A stretch of 33,915 nt of DNA from Basidiobolus meristosporus CBS 931.73 (Eukaryota; Basidiobolomycota; Basidiobolomycetes; Basidiobolales; Basidiobolaceae): contig MCFE01000810.1 in NCBI GenBank assembly GCA_002104905.1, forward strand, positions 1 to 33,915, read 5' to 3'. The notes under the pieces are model-generated. The model saw nothing but the letters and a program-made list of their open reading frames with translations, did no database searches and had not been told where the DNA came from. The position numbers and the translations under genes are program-made. Below are positions 10,977-21,890 of this stretch, in pieces (the first letter of the stretch is position 1; each line of letters starts with the position of its first letter).

Positions 10977-11187
10977 GGACTTGTTCCATCATTCCAGCTG
11001 ATCATAGTGCCCAATAGCGCCATAGCATGCCAGATGGTGCCTGATCATGCTACAGAGTGCCAGATGGTGCCATACAGTGCCAATTTGGGATCAAAATTGA
11101 CATGCATATGACCCTAAAATATCAAATTAATAACCAAATGTACAGCACTTTCTGGCACTATGATCAATGGCACAATGGAGCAAGTCT
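10977..11187. mobile_element. 211 bp MITE copy 2
   Basis: It has the same length and structure as copy 1: tips GGACTTGTTCCAT and ATGGAGCAAGTCT, and eight units spaced exactly 10 bp at about 11005-11080. ATT at 10974-10976 and 11188-11190 is a perfect 3-bp target duplication. It shares its tips and TGCC motif with the fold-back elements. Confidence 0.9.
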
Positions 11188-11201
11188 ATTGTACAGCATG
11201 T

Positions 11202-12176
11202 AAAAAAAGTTGCAGTTCTCACCAATTGATGCTGTCAGCCCAGAGCAGAGTGAATCCCATAAAAGCAAAGTAGATTTACCAACAAGACTACAGTTGTTTT
11301 CTCAAGCACTGGAAGCACAGCCAGCTGAGGTATACTGCAATGTCATAGATGAGCTTGCAGAGAAAGGTAGTTTGTCTATTACAGCCTTGATGTTGTCCAT
11401 TATAGACAGAGTGGAGATCCCACAAACAGACAAAGCAACAGTGGCATAAGATCAGGGGACTGTCACAATGCTTACAGTGAATTTTGGAGCCTTGATAGTC
11501 ACACTAAGTGGGTGTGGTACTTCCTCCTGAGCAATACTCAAGAAAATGCTCCTGCATGTTGCAAGCTTTCACTGATAAGACTGGCTAATGAGGTCCTAAG
11601 ACTTGCAATAACATCTGAAGACCAGGATCTATTGGAACTAGTGAAGGAATAATGGCTTAGAGCTGTAGGACTCCTACCAAAGTGATAGAAATGGAATTGT
11701 GGCAGAAGCACTGGTTAAATGGATGATTTTAATAGAGTTATTTGTTGTGCATGAGGTTATGCTTCATGTTAGTGTCAAGTATGTGGACTTATATAGGTCA
11801 GTACAATGGCAATTGTGTTACAACTGAAGATTGAACAGAAATTTACCAACTTGTTAGCATGAGAAGTAAGTGCATCATTTGATCCATGATTTAAGGAGTG
11901 TAAAGAATGGGCAACAACCAATCAATGTACATATATGTAGGAGGTAATTGAGTGTCCAGGATCAGTAAGTGATAAATTTGACACAGAACCCATCAAAATA
12001 CACTAATAAAATGTTGCAATGACAGGTTGTGACAAACTTTTTGTGAGAAATCTGAGGTGAATCTTTTTAATGGTCATTGGGCAGGGTCCTAATAGTATCA
12101 ATGCCTTTGAGTTATGGGATGTAAGACTTAGACTGCCTTTTGGTGGGTTAATAGCAATAATCTCTCATTGGGTAGC
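11202..12176 (+). repeat. Direct repeat R2, sister of R1
   Basis: It is collinear with 9202-10179 at an offset of 2.0 kb. The clearest open segment is 11210-11449, which matches R1 at the SPEQ(S/T)ES, LFSQALEAQP and GSLSITA-like positions. It is more decayed than R1 in its second half. MITE copy 2 sits just upstream of its left edge. Confidence 0.65.
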
Positions 12177-12735
12177 CATATGTCTTACATTGCTGGTAAC
12201 ACACACATCTTCCAAACATAGGCCTGGTTGATGGTGCATTTGCCACATTTGCCGCATATGCCTCTTTAATATTTGCAGATTCTTCCTGGATCTTAGCTTA
12301 AATGCTCCTCCTCCCTGCTTGACTCTAGTCATTCTTTTAGGAACACTCCAATCTTTTTCTGTTGGAATTCTGAGCTGAAAGGTGTAAAAGTCAGCTTGTA
12401 TGCAATGGATACCTGGAATACTTTGGTAAAGCTGTCCTAGCAAAAACTGGTTGCCTTAAATGTTCAGCCTACCCTTGCCTTACTTAACTGATGGCCCAGG
12501 CATTGTGGCTGCTTAGCCTCTAAATGTGAAATATTTATGCACCTCCATGTGCACAAGTGTGTTCAGTATTTTGCCACTCTCCCTGCCTGTCTTCTGTATG
12601 CCAGCTCATTGCACCCATAATGTTCTTGAAGATAGTGTTCTTGACAAGATTAGGATATTGCAGTACTTGCAACTTCACTTTCTTTCTATCTGCCCAAAAA
12701 TCTGCCCCATAGAAGACTTACAAAGTTGAAGTAAG
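12177..12735. other. Unrecognised AT-rich stretch
   Basis: A 92-codon minus-strand open frame (12165-12443) is basic and rich in His and Met toward its end, but I recognise no family. It overlaps the tail of R2, so it may be accidental. Nothing else stands out. Confidence 0.35.
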
Positions 12736-13275
12736 GCCTTATGCTCCTTGTGGTTATTGTGCCAAGCTGCTCAGCAATCAAGTAGACAGACAGCATAGGA
12801 GGTATTACAAAGGTTATTGATATTGTCTTGCTATGCAAGTCATAATTGGGCACTAGTCAGTCACTTCAATATCTGAAATATCATGCTGGCCACTTGACAC
12901 TTCTATAATGGCACCTAGTTACACTTGCTCCCTTGCTCAGATTGCATAAGGTCAGTTTGTGATGCCTTCATGCTGGCTTTAGCCTTCTGAATACAGCCAG
13001 TAGAGTGATAGAGGTGAAGAACAAGGATGCTGATGGATTATAAGCTTATCTCCTCTTGCAACTACACCCTGCATGAGACTGGCAATATTGCAATATGTGA
13101 TGGGAGTACAGCTATGTAAAAAGATGCCAAGGATGCTTTGTATAGGCAACTGAGCCCAGTAATCTATTTACTGATGCTTGATGTGATGGATTGGCTACAG
13201 AGGTGTTATATTCCCACCAACATCTGTGATGGGGGCTTTGCAGACACACTACAACTTTGTGCAAGGACTATGCAG
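12736..13275 (+). pseudogene. Second CACTA/Tnp2-like transposase remnant
   Basis: On the plus strand, CGYC-x8-D-x2-H followed by RRYYKG (12746-12810) matches the finger at 5494-5551 (CGYC-x8-H-x2-H, RKY). About 330 bp later, LSPVIYLLMLDVMDWL and then IPTNICDGGFADTLQL match the same two segments in the first remnant at nearly the same spacing. Stops and frame changes lie between them. The later CPxC and YIPxIP segments are not found downstream, so this copy is shorter or more decayed. The shared order of two motifs at similar spacing in two copies is the main evidence that both come from one transposase family. Confidence 0.55.
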
Positions 13276-14120
13276 TGGTAATAGAGTCTGTGTCAGTGTA
13301 CAGGAGTATACACAAGGAGATTGCTTTGACATTGCAAGGCAGGTGGCTCCATGCTTAACCGTAAGGCCATTGGCTGGAGATAAACTTGAATATCTGAGAA
13401 TATAATGGGCATAGCTACTATGACTACTCAGTTGATTGGGTATATTATAAGTCTTATGATTAAACAAATATTCCACTCCCCAAGTTTTTAATTTATGCAG
13501 CTTGGAGTCTCCTGCCAAAACTCACAAACTCTTGTAACAAGCAATTTAGCTCTATGGATCAGTAGAATAGCTCAGGATTGGTATCTAGACACTGATGAGA
13601 ATACCACAAGACTGTGATAAGTTGACTTCAATGTTAAGCATCACCTTGGGATGCATTTGCATCAATCAGACTAGTTAGGCTTGATATACTTCATCCAGGA
13701 GCTTACCCAACATAAAGAATGGAGTCAAGTGTTCAGTGTTTAGCTCAATGACAACTGTGTGGCTTAAAAGGCTATTCAACAGGCTATTGATGACAGTGGC
13801 TTTCACATCATTGTTGATGACCAGCACTCCCACTTGTTCATTTTTACCAGTTGACAAGGTAGTGTTGTAGCCCCTCCACTGCCATGTACACTGGTTATGC
13901 AAATTGGTAAACTTGCAATTTTTTCAGAACACTATGGGACTAGATGCATACCCTATTTACTTGGAATACAGGCAAGTATTGGCCATTTGATAGTCTATCA
14001 AAATTCCTCACAGTCCTACAGTGCCCTGTAAATAATTTGTATATGATTGCGTTGGGAAAAGATGCACTTTTTATATCTGTGCTGCAGCACAGTTGCAGTA
14101 GGCATTGCACAGTTCTCTCT
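13276..14120. other. Unrecognised AT-rich stretch up to the gene island
   Basis: Short minus-strand frames (13249-13518, 13675-13902, 13940-14221) show no known motif. CpG remains scarce until about 14,100, where composition changes sharply. Confidence 0.4.
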
Positions 14121-17100
14121 TCAAGAAAGGTACGTGGGTGACCATGCAGGAGCTCCCCCAGGCCAAGCGGGTACTGAGTACAGAATCCTTCTGGGTCATA
14201 CAAAACCCATGACGTCGTCAAGAAACTAAATACAGGCCCGTAATATCAGAGGTTGTGGTAGGAAAAGAGAGGAGTGTGATTAGACGCCATCAAACGCATG
14301 AACTAGCACGAGATGTCAGCTGGCATTCCAAAGATACTAACCCACTTGACAACTCAGAACATCGAAAAACCCCTTCCGAAGAATCCAAACCAACCCCGAA
14401 TCCCTGCTCGGTCCATGCGGTAGAATCCTGATAGATGAGAAAGGGGCCTTTTTGGTTACCCAAAATTTGGCACGCATATCTATATATGGGGCAGTTCGGC
14501 CCTGCGTGAAGTGCGCTTAGATTACCAGCAACCAACCATTCTTCATTAAGGTACCTCAAACTCCCTCGATGGACTCCCCCCCCCCTCCACCACTTGCAAA
14601 CGGCCGTTGACATCATCGAACTGTAGAAGCATCATTGGGTTTTACGTGGTGAAAGTGGAAGGCAACCGGGTAATCAGTCCGGAGTAACATTGTCTGGAGT
14701 GGTGTACTACTATCCGGTAGTTTCCAAGTGAACAAGTACTCGTACTGGATGTTTCAATAATATGTCTACTACATGGGTGTTCCGTTGCACCTTGAGATTA
14801 ATGGCTCTCTGCATTACTGGTAACTCTGCAGGATTGTGGAACTGGCCGAAATAATCCGGCATTCCAAAAGTCCCCCCCCCTCCCCTCGATGTCACCAATC
14901 AGCCTGGAATAGGGATTTGTGGTGGTTGCATTACCAGTTGAACCACCGATTTCCAATGATCCGTCCCAGATCACCATCCAGTTCCAGCTCCTGTCGTCGA
15001 GATGCGGAGAGGGCCATATCTAGGGTTATCGCTACAGGGCCTTCGAGTCGATTGAGAGCCAAATCCGGCAGTCGGACGGGTAGTGCCAAAGTTGCACTAC
15101 ACAGTAGGTGGTATTTCACAGATCACAAACAAGTACAAGATGCCAGTTCAAGCATATCGATGTGATGCAGCAATAAACTAGCCACTGCAGCATATCTTGG
15201 TTAGGGACACATCAATCACATCGTACGCTGCGCTTAGCCACGGCGACGAAAGCTCGTTCTGGCAGGTCCACGAAACCACAAGTAGGGCAGTAGCGATTCT
15301 GACCTTGGATGGTGTATCCCTGACCTAGTGATTCTGAGCACCAATTCGTTGGCAAAGTCGAAAGCAGCCACCCGTTAAAGCAGGTTCAAGGCTTTAGTTG
15401 GGAATTGTTTGAGCCACAGCTGTGGCCGGACATCGATATGGGGTGTCCCCTGGGCAACACTATTCGTTGGAATATCGAAGTGGTTGCTCACTGCCCGTCA
15501 AAGAGAAAGCAAATCCCACCAGCGCCGAGCGAGTAACTATATGAAGCAGATTGCCATGAATCGAGCCCCAAACCTCTCAGCACGGTTTCAATACCAGCGA
15601 ATCTGGCAGTAATCCCCACCAGGCCGGAAGGCTCTATGAGTTCCATAAATGGAGTAGATGCATCAGCAGAATGATATACATACATTTGTGCGTTGGGTGG
15701 CTTGCGGTGGTTACCTCGTCCCATATACCGCTACATCGATGTAGTAAGACATATAGTCCAGTTTGGTATGCCTGGGGAGAGGGCCAAGGAAGTAGTAGCC
15801 ATCGTCATCGATGGAGGGGATTTTTTGCATGGGAGACACTCTGGCCACGGTTTTCGTCGTTAGCCTTGATGGCACTAATGGCATCACACAGTTGCTAGGT
15901 GGCAGGATCAATTCCGATCCCATCTTGAAGCGATCTATGCCTCTATCTAGGAGAACCGCCAAGCCCCATTGCATAACAGCCGGGATTGGAATGGCTCCAT
16001 GCAACGGGGCGATGTGATTTGATGTATGTGCCTCTGCATCAGGCCATCCTTCCCGGACGCCTTGTTTGCACATCCAGCACCGGCCCTAATCAACCTGGCC
16101 AAACCTTGTTTTCATGGATGTGGCTGCTCCTAACTTGATTTGTTGATCACTCGCTCTCCGCCACGTGGGGATGCATATCATGGAAGGAAGTGTTCCATCA
16201 ACATCATTGATCCAACATTACCACCTGTATGACATTGGCACCAACACAGTACCACCCAGAGTTCGCAGGTGGTTTCCAATGACCGCATCCGCTCTCCTTT
16301 TTCACTCGGTCCAATGCCCGGGCTAGCTGGCCTCTCCCGCCTAGACGGCTGGATCTAGTGAGACACGGCGGTCTGAATGGCGACTTATTTGTGTCCAAGC
16401 AGCCTGCCCTCAACAGCGATCTGCCCTATGACCTCCCCACCGAGCCCTACATCGGGCCAAATCGTCTCAGAGCTTAGTGTCGGCCGATGTCTAGCCGCAT
16501 CTTCGATCGGTGCGGCGGGCCCTCTCCATGTGCAGTGGCCGTCAGTCGCAAATTAGGTTTCATCCAATGCTGCTAAAAGACACCTCGCGTAGTGTGGAGT
16601 GCCTTGTCTGGGAATCACTGGAGCTCGATGTAACGTTTCCATGCTGCCAATTCTGTCAAAGTGGTGCTCGCTGCGTCGAGACGACTTGATCGTAGCCTGG
16701 CCCCCTGATAGGGCCACCTTGATTCTTACCCCAAAGCCTCGATTTGGCAGGCCACTTGATCGGTAAAAGTCTAATTTCAAGGATGATTGGCATGTGGAAC
16801 CCATTGGTGTAACCTTATCTGGGCCGTATTGGCTGGCCGAGAGGGGTAGACGTATTTGGTGGGCACGTTGGTTGCCTGCCTCGTTGCCATCCTCTGGTCG
16901 GCAGCGCTCTGTTTGCAAGAACAGCTCTTTGTTGTCCCATCGCGCTTGTCGTCGTTTCAGCTGACGGGGTGCCTGCATCCATGTTTACCAGACATCTGCA
17001 TCGCTAGCCACCTATGAGAGGTCACCGACTCGGATATCCTTATATAATTCACTGCAATGCTTAATATCCTAAATTCTCTCCGAATATGGCAATCCTATGT

Positions 17101-17172
17101 ATGGCAACCTAGAAAAGATACCCTCCCCAATTTCGGGACCAACGAGACCAAACGAAGCAGGTTGGGATTTCG
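14121..17172. other. GC-richer island, upstream of the transporter; no gene seen
   Basis: G+C and CpG rise abruptly here. The longest frames (109-141 codons) are typical of chance open frames in GC-richer DNA, and none has a recognisable motif. Two C-homopolymers occur at 14576-14585 (C10) and 14872-14880 (C9). No tRNA-like B box was found. It may hold promoter elements of the transporter, decayed genes, or a multi-exon gene I cannot read. Confidence 0.5.
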
Positions 17173-17180
17173 TATATAAG
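17173..17180 (+). promoter_or_regulatory. TATA box of the CNT transporter gene
   Basis: TATATAAG lies 58-65 bp before the ATG at 17238, followed by a pyrimidine-rich stretch that could hold the transcription start. This spacing argues that the upstream in-frame ATG at 17097 is outside the mRNA. Confidence 0.65.
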
Positions 17181-17237
17181 GATCGCGACTTTGAACCCAA
17201 CTCCCTCAATTCATTTCATCCGTCCTCTTTCTCCATC

Positions 17238-18920
17238 ATGACCGTTGATAACACTATCGAAGCCCCCGAGGTTTCGAAGGGCTCCGAGTCTCATCCCTCC
17301 TCCTTTCTTCCCGTGAGTGCCAACGACACTTATCCCGAGGAGAAGAAAGAGGTTGACACCACACTGGAAGACAAGAAGCCCTCGTTCTATCGCCGTTATC
17401 GCTTATGGTTCCATCTACTTATGTTCCTGATCATTACTGGCCTGATGATTGCCGCATGGGTCTTGCATGGAAAGGACACCCTGGTTCTTTCTCTCCTGTG
17501 GGCGTTCATCTCCTTGAAGCTCATGTTTTACCATGTCACCACCAGAATCCTCTCCAAGCCCTTGGGTATGTTTTTCGGCGTCATTTTCAAGGTGGTGTCT
17601 GCTATCCCTGAGAAGCTCCGAATGATCCTGGGCGTAATTCTCCCCATTGCATTCATCGTCGCTGTTACCCTCGCTCTCCCGGCCGATGCTGGCCACAGCA
17701 GCCGCTTGGACCGTTTGAGATCTCTTCTCGGTCTTGTGGTCTTCCTCTCCCTATTGTTTGCCACCTCCAGTAACCGCAAGATCATCCCCTGGAGAACCGT
17801 AGTGGTGGGCGTATTGCTTCAATTCCTCCTCGGCCTCTTCATCCTCAAGACTTCTGTTGGATACGACATCTTTAGCTGGCTATCAAATATGTGTTCCACT
17901 TTGCTTCAATTCTCCAAGTCCGGTTTGGCCTTCGTTACCAACAACGATGTCGCCGACATTGGTATCTTCGTCTTCACCGTTTTGCCCGCAGTCATCTTCT
18001 TCGCTGCCATCGTTAAGGTGGTCTACTACTTCGGCGGTATGCAATGGATCGTTCGCAAGTTCGCTTGGTTGATGGTCAGACTCATGGGTACCAGTGGTGC
18101 CGAGTCTGTGGTCGCCGCCGCCTCACCTTTCGTGGGTATGGGCGAGTCTTCCCTGCTTATTTTGCCGTTCTTGGAGACCTTGACCCGCAGTGAACTCCAC
18201 TCTGCCATGACCTCAGGATTTGCCACCATCTCCGGTTCGGTCTTGGTCGCCTTTATCTCCATGAACGTCGACGCCCAAACCCTGATCACCTCCTGTGTCA
18301 TGTCTGTTCCTTGCGGTTTGGCCATCTCCAAGATGCGTTGCCCCGAAACCGGCGAGCCGGTTACCAGAGGTAAGGTGCGTATCCCCGAAAGTGAGGACCA
18401 TGAGGCCAACTTCCTCCACGCTGCCTCCAACGGTGCCGCCCAGGGTATCCATCTAGCCCTCTTGATTCTTGCCACCGTGCTCTCCTTCATCTCCCTTCTC
18501 GCTCTGGTCAACGCATTCCTCACTTGGTTGGGTCACTTCTACAACATCGACCAACTTACCCTGGAGTTGATTGTCGGCTACCTGTTCTATCCTTTCATGT
18601 GGTTGGTCGGTATCCCCACCACCGATATGCTCACCGTTGCCCGTTTGATGGCCACCAAGATGTTCGTCAACGAGTTTGCTGCTTTTGCTGATCTCGCCAG
18701 ACTGACCACCTCCGGCGCCCTTCAGCAGAGAACCGCCCATCTGGCCATTTACTGTCTCTGTGGATTTGCCAACTTCGGCTCGATCGGTATTCAAATCGGT
18801 GCCCTGGGAGCCATGGCCCCATCCCGCAAGAAGGATCTTGCCGAGCTTGCTTTCTCAGCCATGTTGTGTGGCACCATGTCCACCCTAATGAGCGCCACCA
18901 TTGCCGGCATGTTGCTCTAA
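17238..18920 (+). CDS. Concentrative nucleoside transporter (CNT family), 560 aa
   Basis: This is a membrane protein expected to import nucleosides with a cation gradient, most likely at the plasma membrane. From the chosen start, residues 1-55 are polar, followed by many hydrophobic segments (about 57-77, 80-100, 130-147, 163-176, 187-203, 241-265, 404-430, 443-458). The CNT signature ATKMFVNEF is at 472-480, with E479 as the usual ribose-site glutamate. GFANFGSIG at 509-517 keeps the asparagine (512) and serine (515). The first-half motif is FVGMGE (298-303), where characterised CNTs read GQ(T/S)E; only the glutamate is kept. The open frame extends 47 codons further up to 17097, but a TATA box lies inside that extension and the 17238 ATG has A at -3. 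There is no intron. Codons favour C-ending forms, suggesting strong expression. There is no operon-like neighbour. Confidence 0.92.
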   Translation: MTVDNTIEAPEVSKGSESHPSSFLPVSANDTYPEEKKEVDTTLEDKKPSFYRRYRLWFHLLMFLIITGLMIAAWVLHGKDTLVLSLLWAFISLKLMFYHVTTRILSKPLGMFFGVIFKVVSAIPEKLRMILGVILPIAFIVAVTLALPADAGHSSRLDRLRSLLGLVVFLSLLFATSSNRKIIPWRTVVVGVLLQFLLGLFILKTSVGYDIFSWLSNMCSTLLQFSKSGLAFVTNNDVADIGIFVFTVLPAVIFFAAIVKVVYYFGGMQWIVRKFAWLMVRLMGTSGAESVVAAASPFVGMGESSLLILPFLETLTRSELHSAMTSGFATISGSVLVAFISMNVDAQTLITSCVMSVPCGLAISKMRCPETGEPVTRGKVRIPESEDHEANFLHAASNGAAQGIHLALLILATVLSFISLLALVNAFLTWLGHFYNIDQLTLELIVGYLFYPFMWLVGIPTTDMLTVARLMATKMFVNEFAAFADLARLTTSGALQQRTAHLAIYCLCGFANFGSIGIQIGALGAMAPSRKKDLAELAFSAMLCGTMSTLMSATIAGMLL

Positions 18921-21640
18921 TACCCCCATCTGTTTCACTGATCCATCCGCATGTGTTCCACTTGGCTGTAACAGATCATGATTTATTTATCCAAGAAGCC
19001 ACAAATTCCAATTAACCACCTCAGCCGCGTTTACGCTTGGATTTTTGCATCCCATCCATCGATAGTATTTGTACAGCTTTCAGGATCCCCCCAGTACTTC
19101 CTAAATGTCCCTAATAAATCAACGTAATACCTACCACACCCGACCCAACGAATCACCGCGAGCCCTGCCGTATCGCGGATAAGATAAGGGATTGGCCATG
19201 GTCGTATCATCATATCCACAGATCCACTCAGCATCCAGGGCTCGTGTTACACCACCAGTCGACAAGGAAGGTCGAACCCGTCCCATCGGCCACTAAGCTA
19301 GCGGAAGGCTATGTGACACGGCGACGTTTGTCCTTCCCAAGTTCCCACCGGACTTGATTGGATTCCAGGGGATTGGCATGACTGGGTTTCGAGCAGCCAT
19401 GATTCACCGTGTAACCTGGGGGGACTACGTCGCGGAAGGCTAGCTTGGTGAGGCCCAAACGAAAAAAAACTCAATCCAGGTCCAGCCAATGTGCCTAACC
19501 CAATTCCAGCTGCAAAGATGATAGGATAAGATAAGTTGGTTGGTGATTTGGCTTCGTCAGAGGCCATTTGGTCGGCTCGACTTGGATCCCTTCTGATCGC
19601 CCTGATTTGTGCATTCGGTGCTAGCCTTGACTCGCCTTGGCTCACATGACAGCCCCGTCTCCACCAGGATCTTGATCCTTCGTGAAGGTGTCTGCTGGGT
19701 GTGGGGACGTGATTGAGCGGTGCATGTCGACGGGTGGGTGGTTGGGGCTGCTTGATCGAGGGTGGTGTACATGTCCCGGCAGGTGGCCCACTGCTCCGTC
19801 TGGCCGATTTGTTGGGCTCCCGAAATGCGGATGTGTTTGGGGTGGGCATCATACTATTCATCGGCATCCAAGCGTAGCAAAGACCACACTCAATGCTGCC
19901 GTGGTTGCTGTGGCCCTGAGCGATTCTTGTTGAATCAGCAATTCCATTTCGAGGCATCAGGTGATGCCGGACACTATTGGTGGACCTTCTGGCTACTGCG
20001 ATTTCCATAAATAAGTCACTGGATTTGGGGGGACGGCTTCCAACCCACTAATGAAGGCCATTTCTGAGGTTGTCTCCATCGTAAATGGGTTATTGAAGGG
20101 AGATCCATTCATTCCACCGCTGCTGGAGCCAATTTAGGCCGCCCTTTCCGAATGCGGTGATTCCTGTTGCGTGATACATGGAATCGGGGAAATGGGCTTT
20201 GACATTTAATGCATCACACCAACACGAATTCATTCTGGAACTTGCTACGTGGAGCGTTGGCTAGAGTATGGGACGGCCCTTGATGGCTTTGCGTGTGCTT
20301 ACCCCTGAGGTGGACCGGAGTGTAAACGGGTATTCAGCGAGGGGTGCCACGCTAGATCGACCAGGTGGAGCGTTTTACGACGACACAACGGCATACAACA
20401 AAATCTAGATGATCGGGCGAACGATCAACCCGGTTGGTGTCTGGTTTGGGCTCGGTGAGCAATGGCTGTCAGACTGGCAACGCGCTAGGAACTTCTAAAA
20501 ACCTGGAGCTGGCGCTGGGATTGGCCGACTCCCATGCAACGCTGCTGGTCAAGTGGGTAGAATGAAACACACTGGCTAGGGTTAGGAGTTCGGAGCCAGA
20601 TCTGGCCGATCACTCATGTGATCTGCTGTCATCAATCTTAAATTACGCCAGCGTGGATATGTTCCCAGGCACCAAAAGTGTGATTGATGGAATGTATGTA
20701 ATGCATCATCCAATATTACGTGAGAACTTCCCAGAGGGATGATCGGGTGGACTCCCCAGGGATTGCCCACTCTCGTCGAGGCAGAGCTCGGGGTACGAAT
20801 CAGGTAGAGTAGCCTGTGTGCTAGCGAGATTAATGTTTCCATATATCGCGACATTGTTCGGGCAGGGCTGTAGAATTGGTGGCCTACGACGTCGGCTGAT
20901 CCATCCTCTTGTACATGGGAACTTTTTGGCTCCAAGGGGCTCCTTGATCGGTTTTACTGAGATTACAAGGCCAGAGGCCACGGATTCCCTGAAGTGGTAG
21001 ATGGGTTTGAGGCGCTATTTTAGTCAAAATTCCCTTGGATTGCCTTTCTCGCTAATCTTCTCGAACCTGCTGAGTCACCGGATCACCGTGTTAGAAACGT
21101 AAGGAATGGCCCACTGCGATTGCGTCCAATTATGCCGCAAATTTCGCGACGCACCAAATATGGTGGTAGAAACCATGAGAGAGTTAAGCATGTTCGTAGT
21201 GATCAAATCGGGAGTCTCTTAGCTTCTAGTTCGAGGGCCAACCCAGGCCGAGCGACCTGGGTATCAATCAATTCCGACTAATCCCCCAAATGGCATCGAT
21301 TCGAAGCAGGCTCAAGAATGGACGGCTTAGGCCTATATTCAGCGGAATGTGGCGGAGACCCGCAAACAAATAAATCAAGGACAATCAAATCCCGTTGCTC
21401 TATGAAGCATAAGGTTTCTGAAACCTAATGGTCCATTTGGCAAGATGTCAATATGGAATATTGGTATACAACGTTCTGGGTCCGTGAAGGAATCTCAGGC
21501 TGTTGCTTACCAAAAGCTCATGGTGTTCAATTACTCTGCTGTCCCATTTTGGGGAGATCTATTAGGGAAATTTCTAATCTTACATTTTTATTGAAAGGGG
21601 CATTGTGGCCTCAGATGGGCTTGAGAGGAAGTGTTTCTAA
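18921..21640. other. GC-richer island downstream of the transporter; no gene seen
   Basis: Open frames here, including a 236-codon minus frame at 19298-20008, have low-complexity Ser/Pro/Arg-rich composition and no motif, as expected for chance frames. Nothing resembles an LTR or transposase. The first ~200 bp probably include the 3' UTR of the transporter. Confidence 0.5.
19113..19118 (+). terminator. Possible polyadenylation signal of the transporter gene
   Basis: An AATAAA hexamer lies 193 bp after the stop codon. Fungal signals are loose and a T/A-rich stretch near 18980 is an alternative, so this is weak. Confidence 0.25.
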
Positions 21641-21665
21641 TTAACTGGTATCCGGATATGAAATA

Positions 21666-21688
21666 GCTCTCACATAAAATGTGAGAGC
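21666..21688. repeat. Perfect 10-bp hairpin with AAA loop
   Basis: GCTCTCACAT, AAA, then ATGTGAGAGC form a perfect inverted repeat. It lies just where GC-rich island sequence gives way to AT-rich transposon sequence. It might be a terminator-like structure or the tip of a decayed element. Confidence 0.6.
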
Positions 21689-21890
21689 ATTGAGTATCAA
21701 TGATATCTGTGTACAAAGTCAGTCATATTTTAGAATAGTTTAAGGTATAGTCTCTGGAAACTTAGTATCCCAATGATCTTATAACTATCATTCAAACTTC
21801 ATCCTTACTCCTATTTGCAGAGTCCTTCACTGACATTATTGGTTCATGTATATGTGCATAATTATATTAGCAGCTAACAAAAGTCAAAAT

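Noticed and set aside
14576-14880. Two C-homopolymers (C10, C9) in the island
   Set aside because: Simple homopolymers without a matching G-rich array or telomere-like repeat; no functional reading supported.
15711-16073. 120-codon minus-strand frame ending in DDGYYFLGPLPRH-like sequence
   Set aside because: Looks protein-like in places, but there is no recognisable family, no supporting neighbouring exon, and an equally open plus frame overlaps it.
17097-17237. 47-codon upstream extension of the transporter
   Set aside because: It contains the TATA box, its ATG lacks a purine at -3, and the ATG at 17238 has a better context and spacing.
19298-20008. 236-codon minus-strand open frame
   Set aside because: Ser/Pro/Arg/His-rich low-complexity translation without motifs or membrane segments, overlapped by other open frames in GC-richer DNA; chance frame more likely.
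14121-21640. tRNA or other structured RNA gene in the island
   Set aside because: A scan by eye for a GGTTCGAATCC-type box with paired acceptor ends found none.
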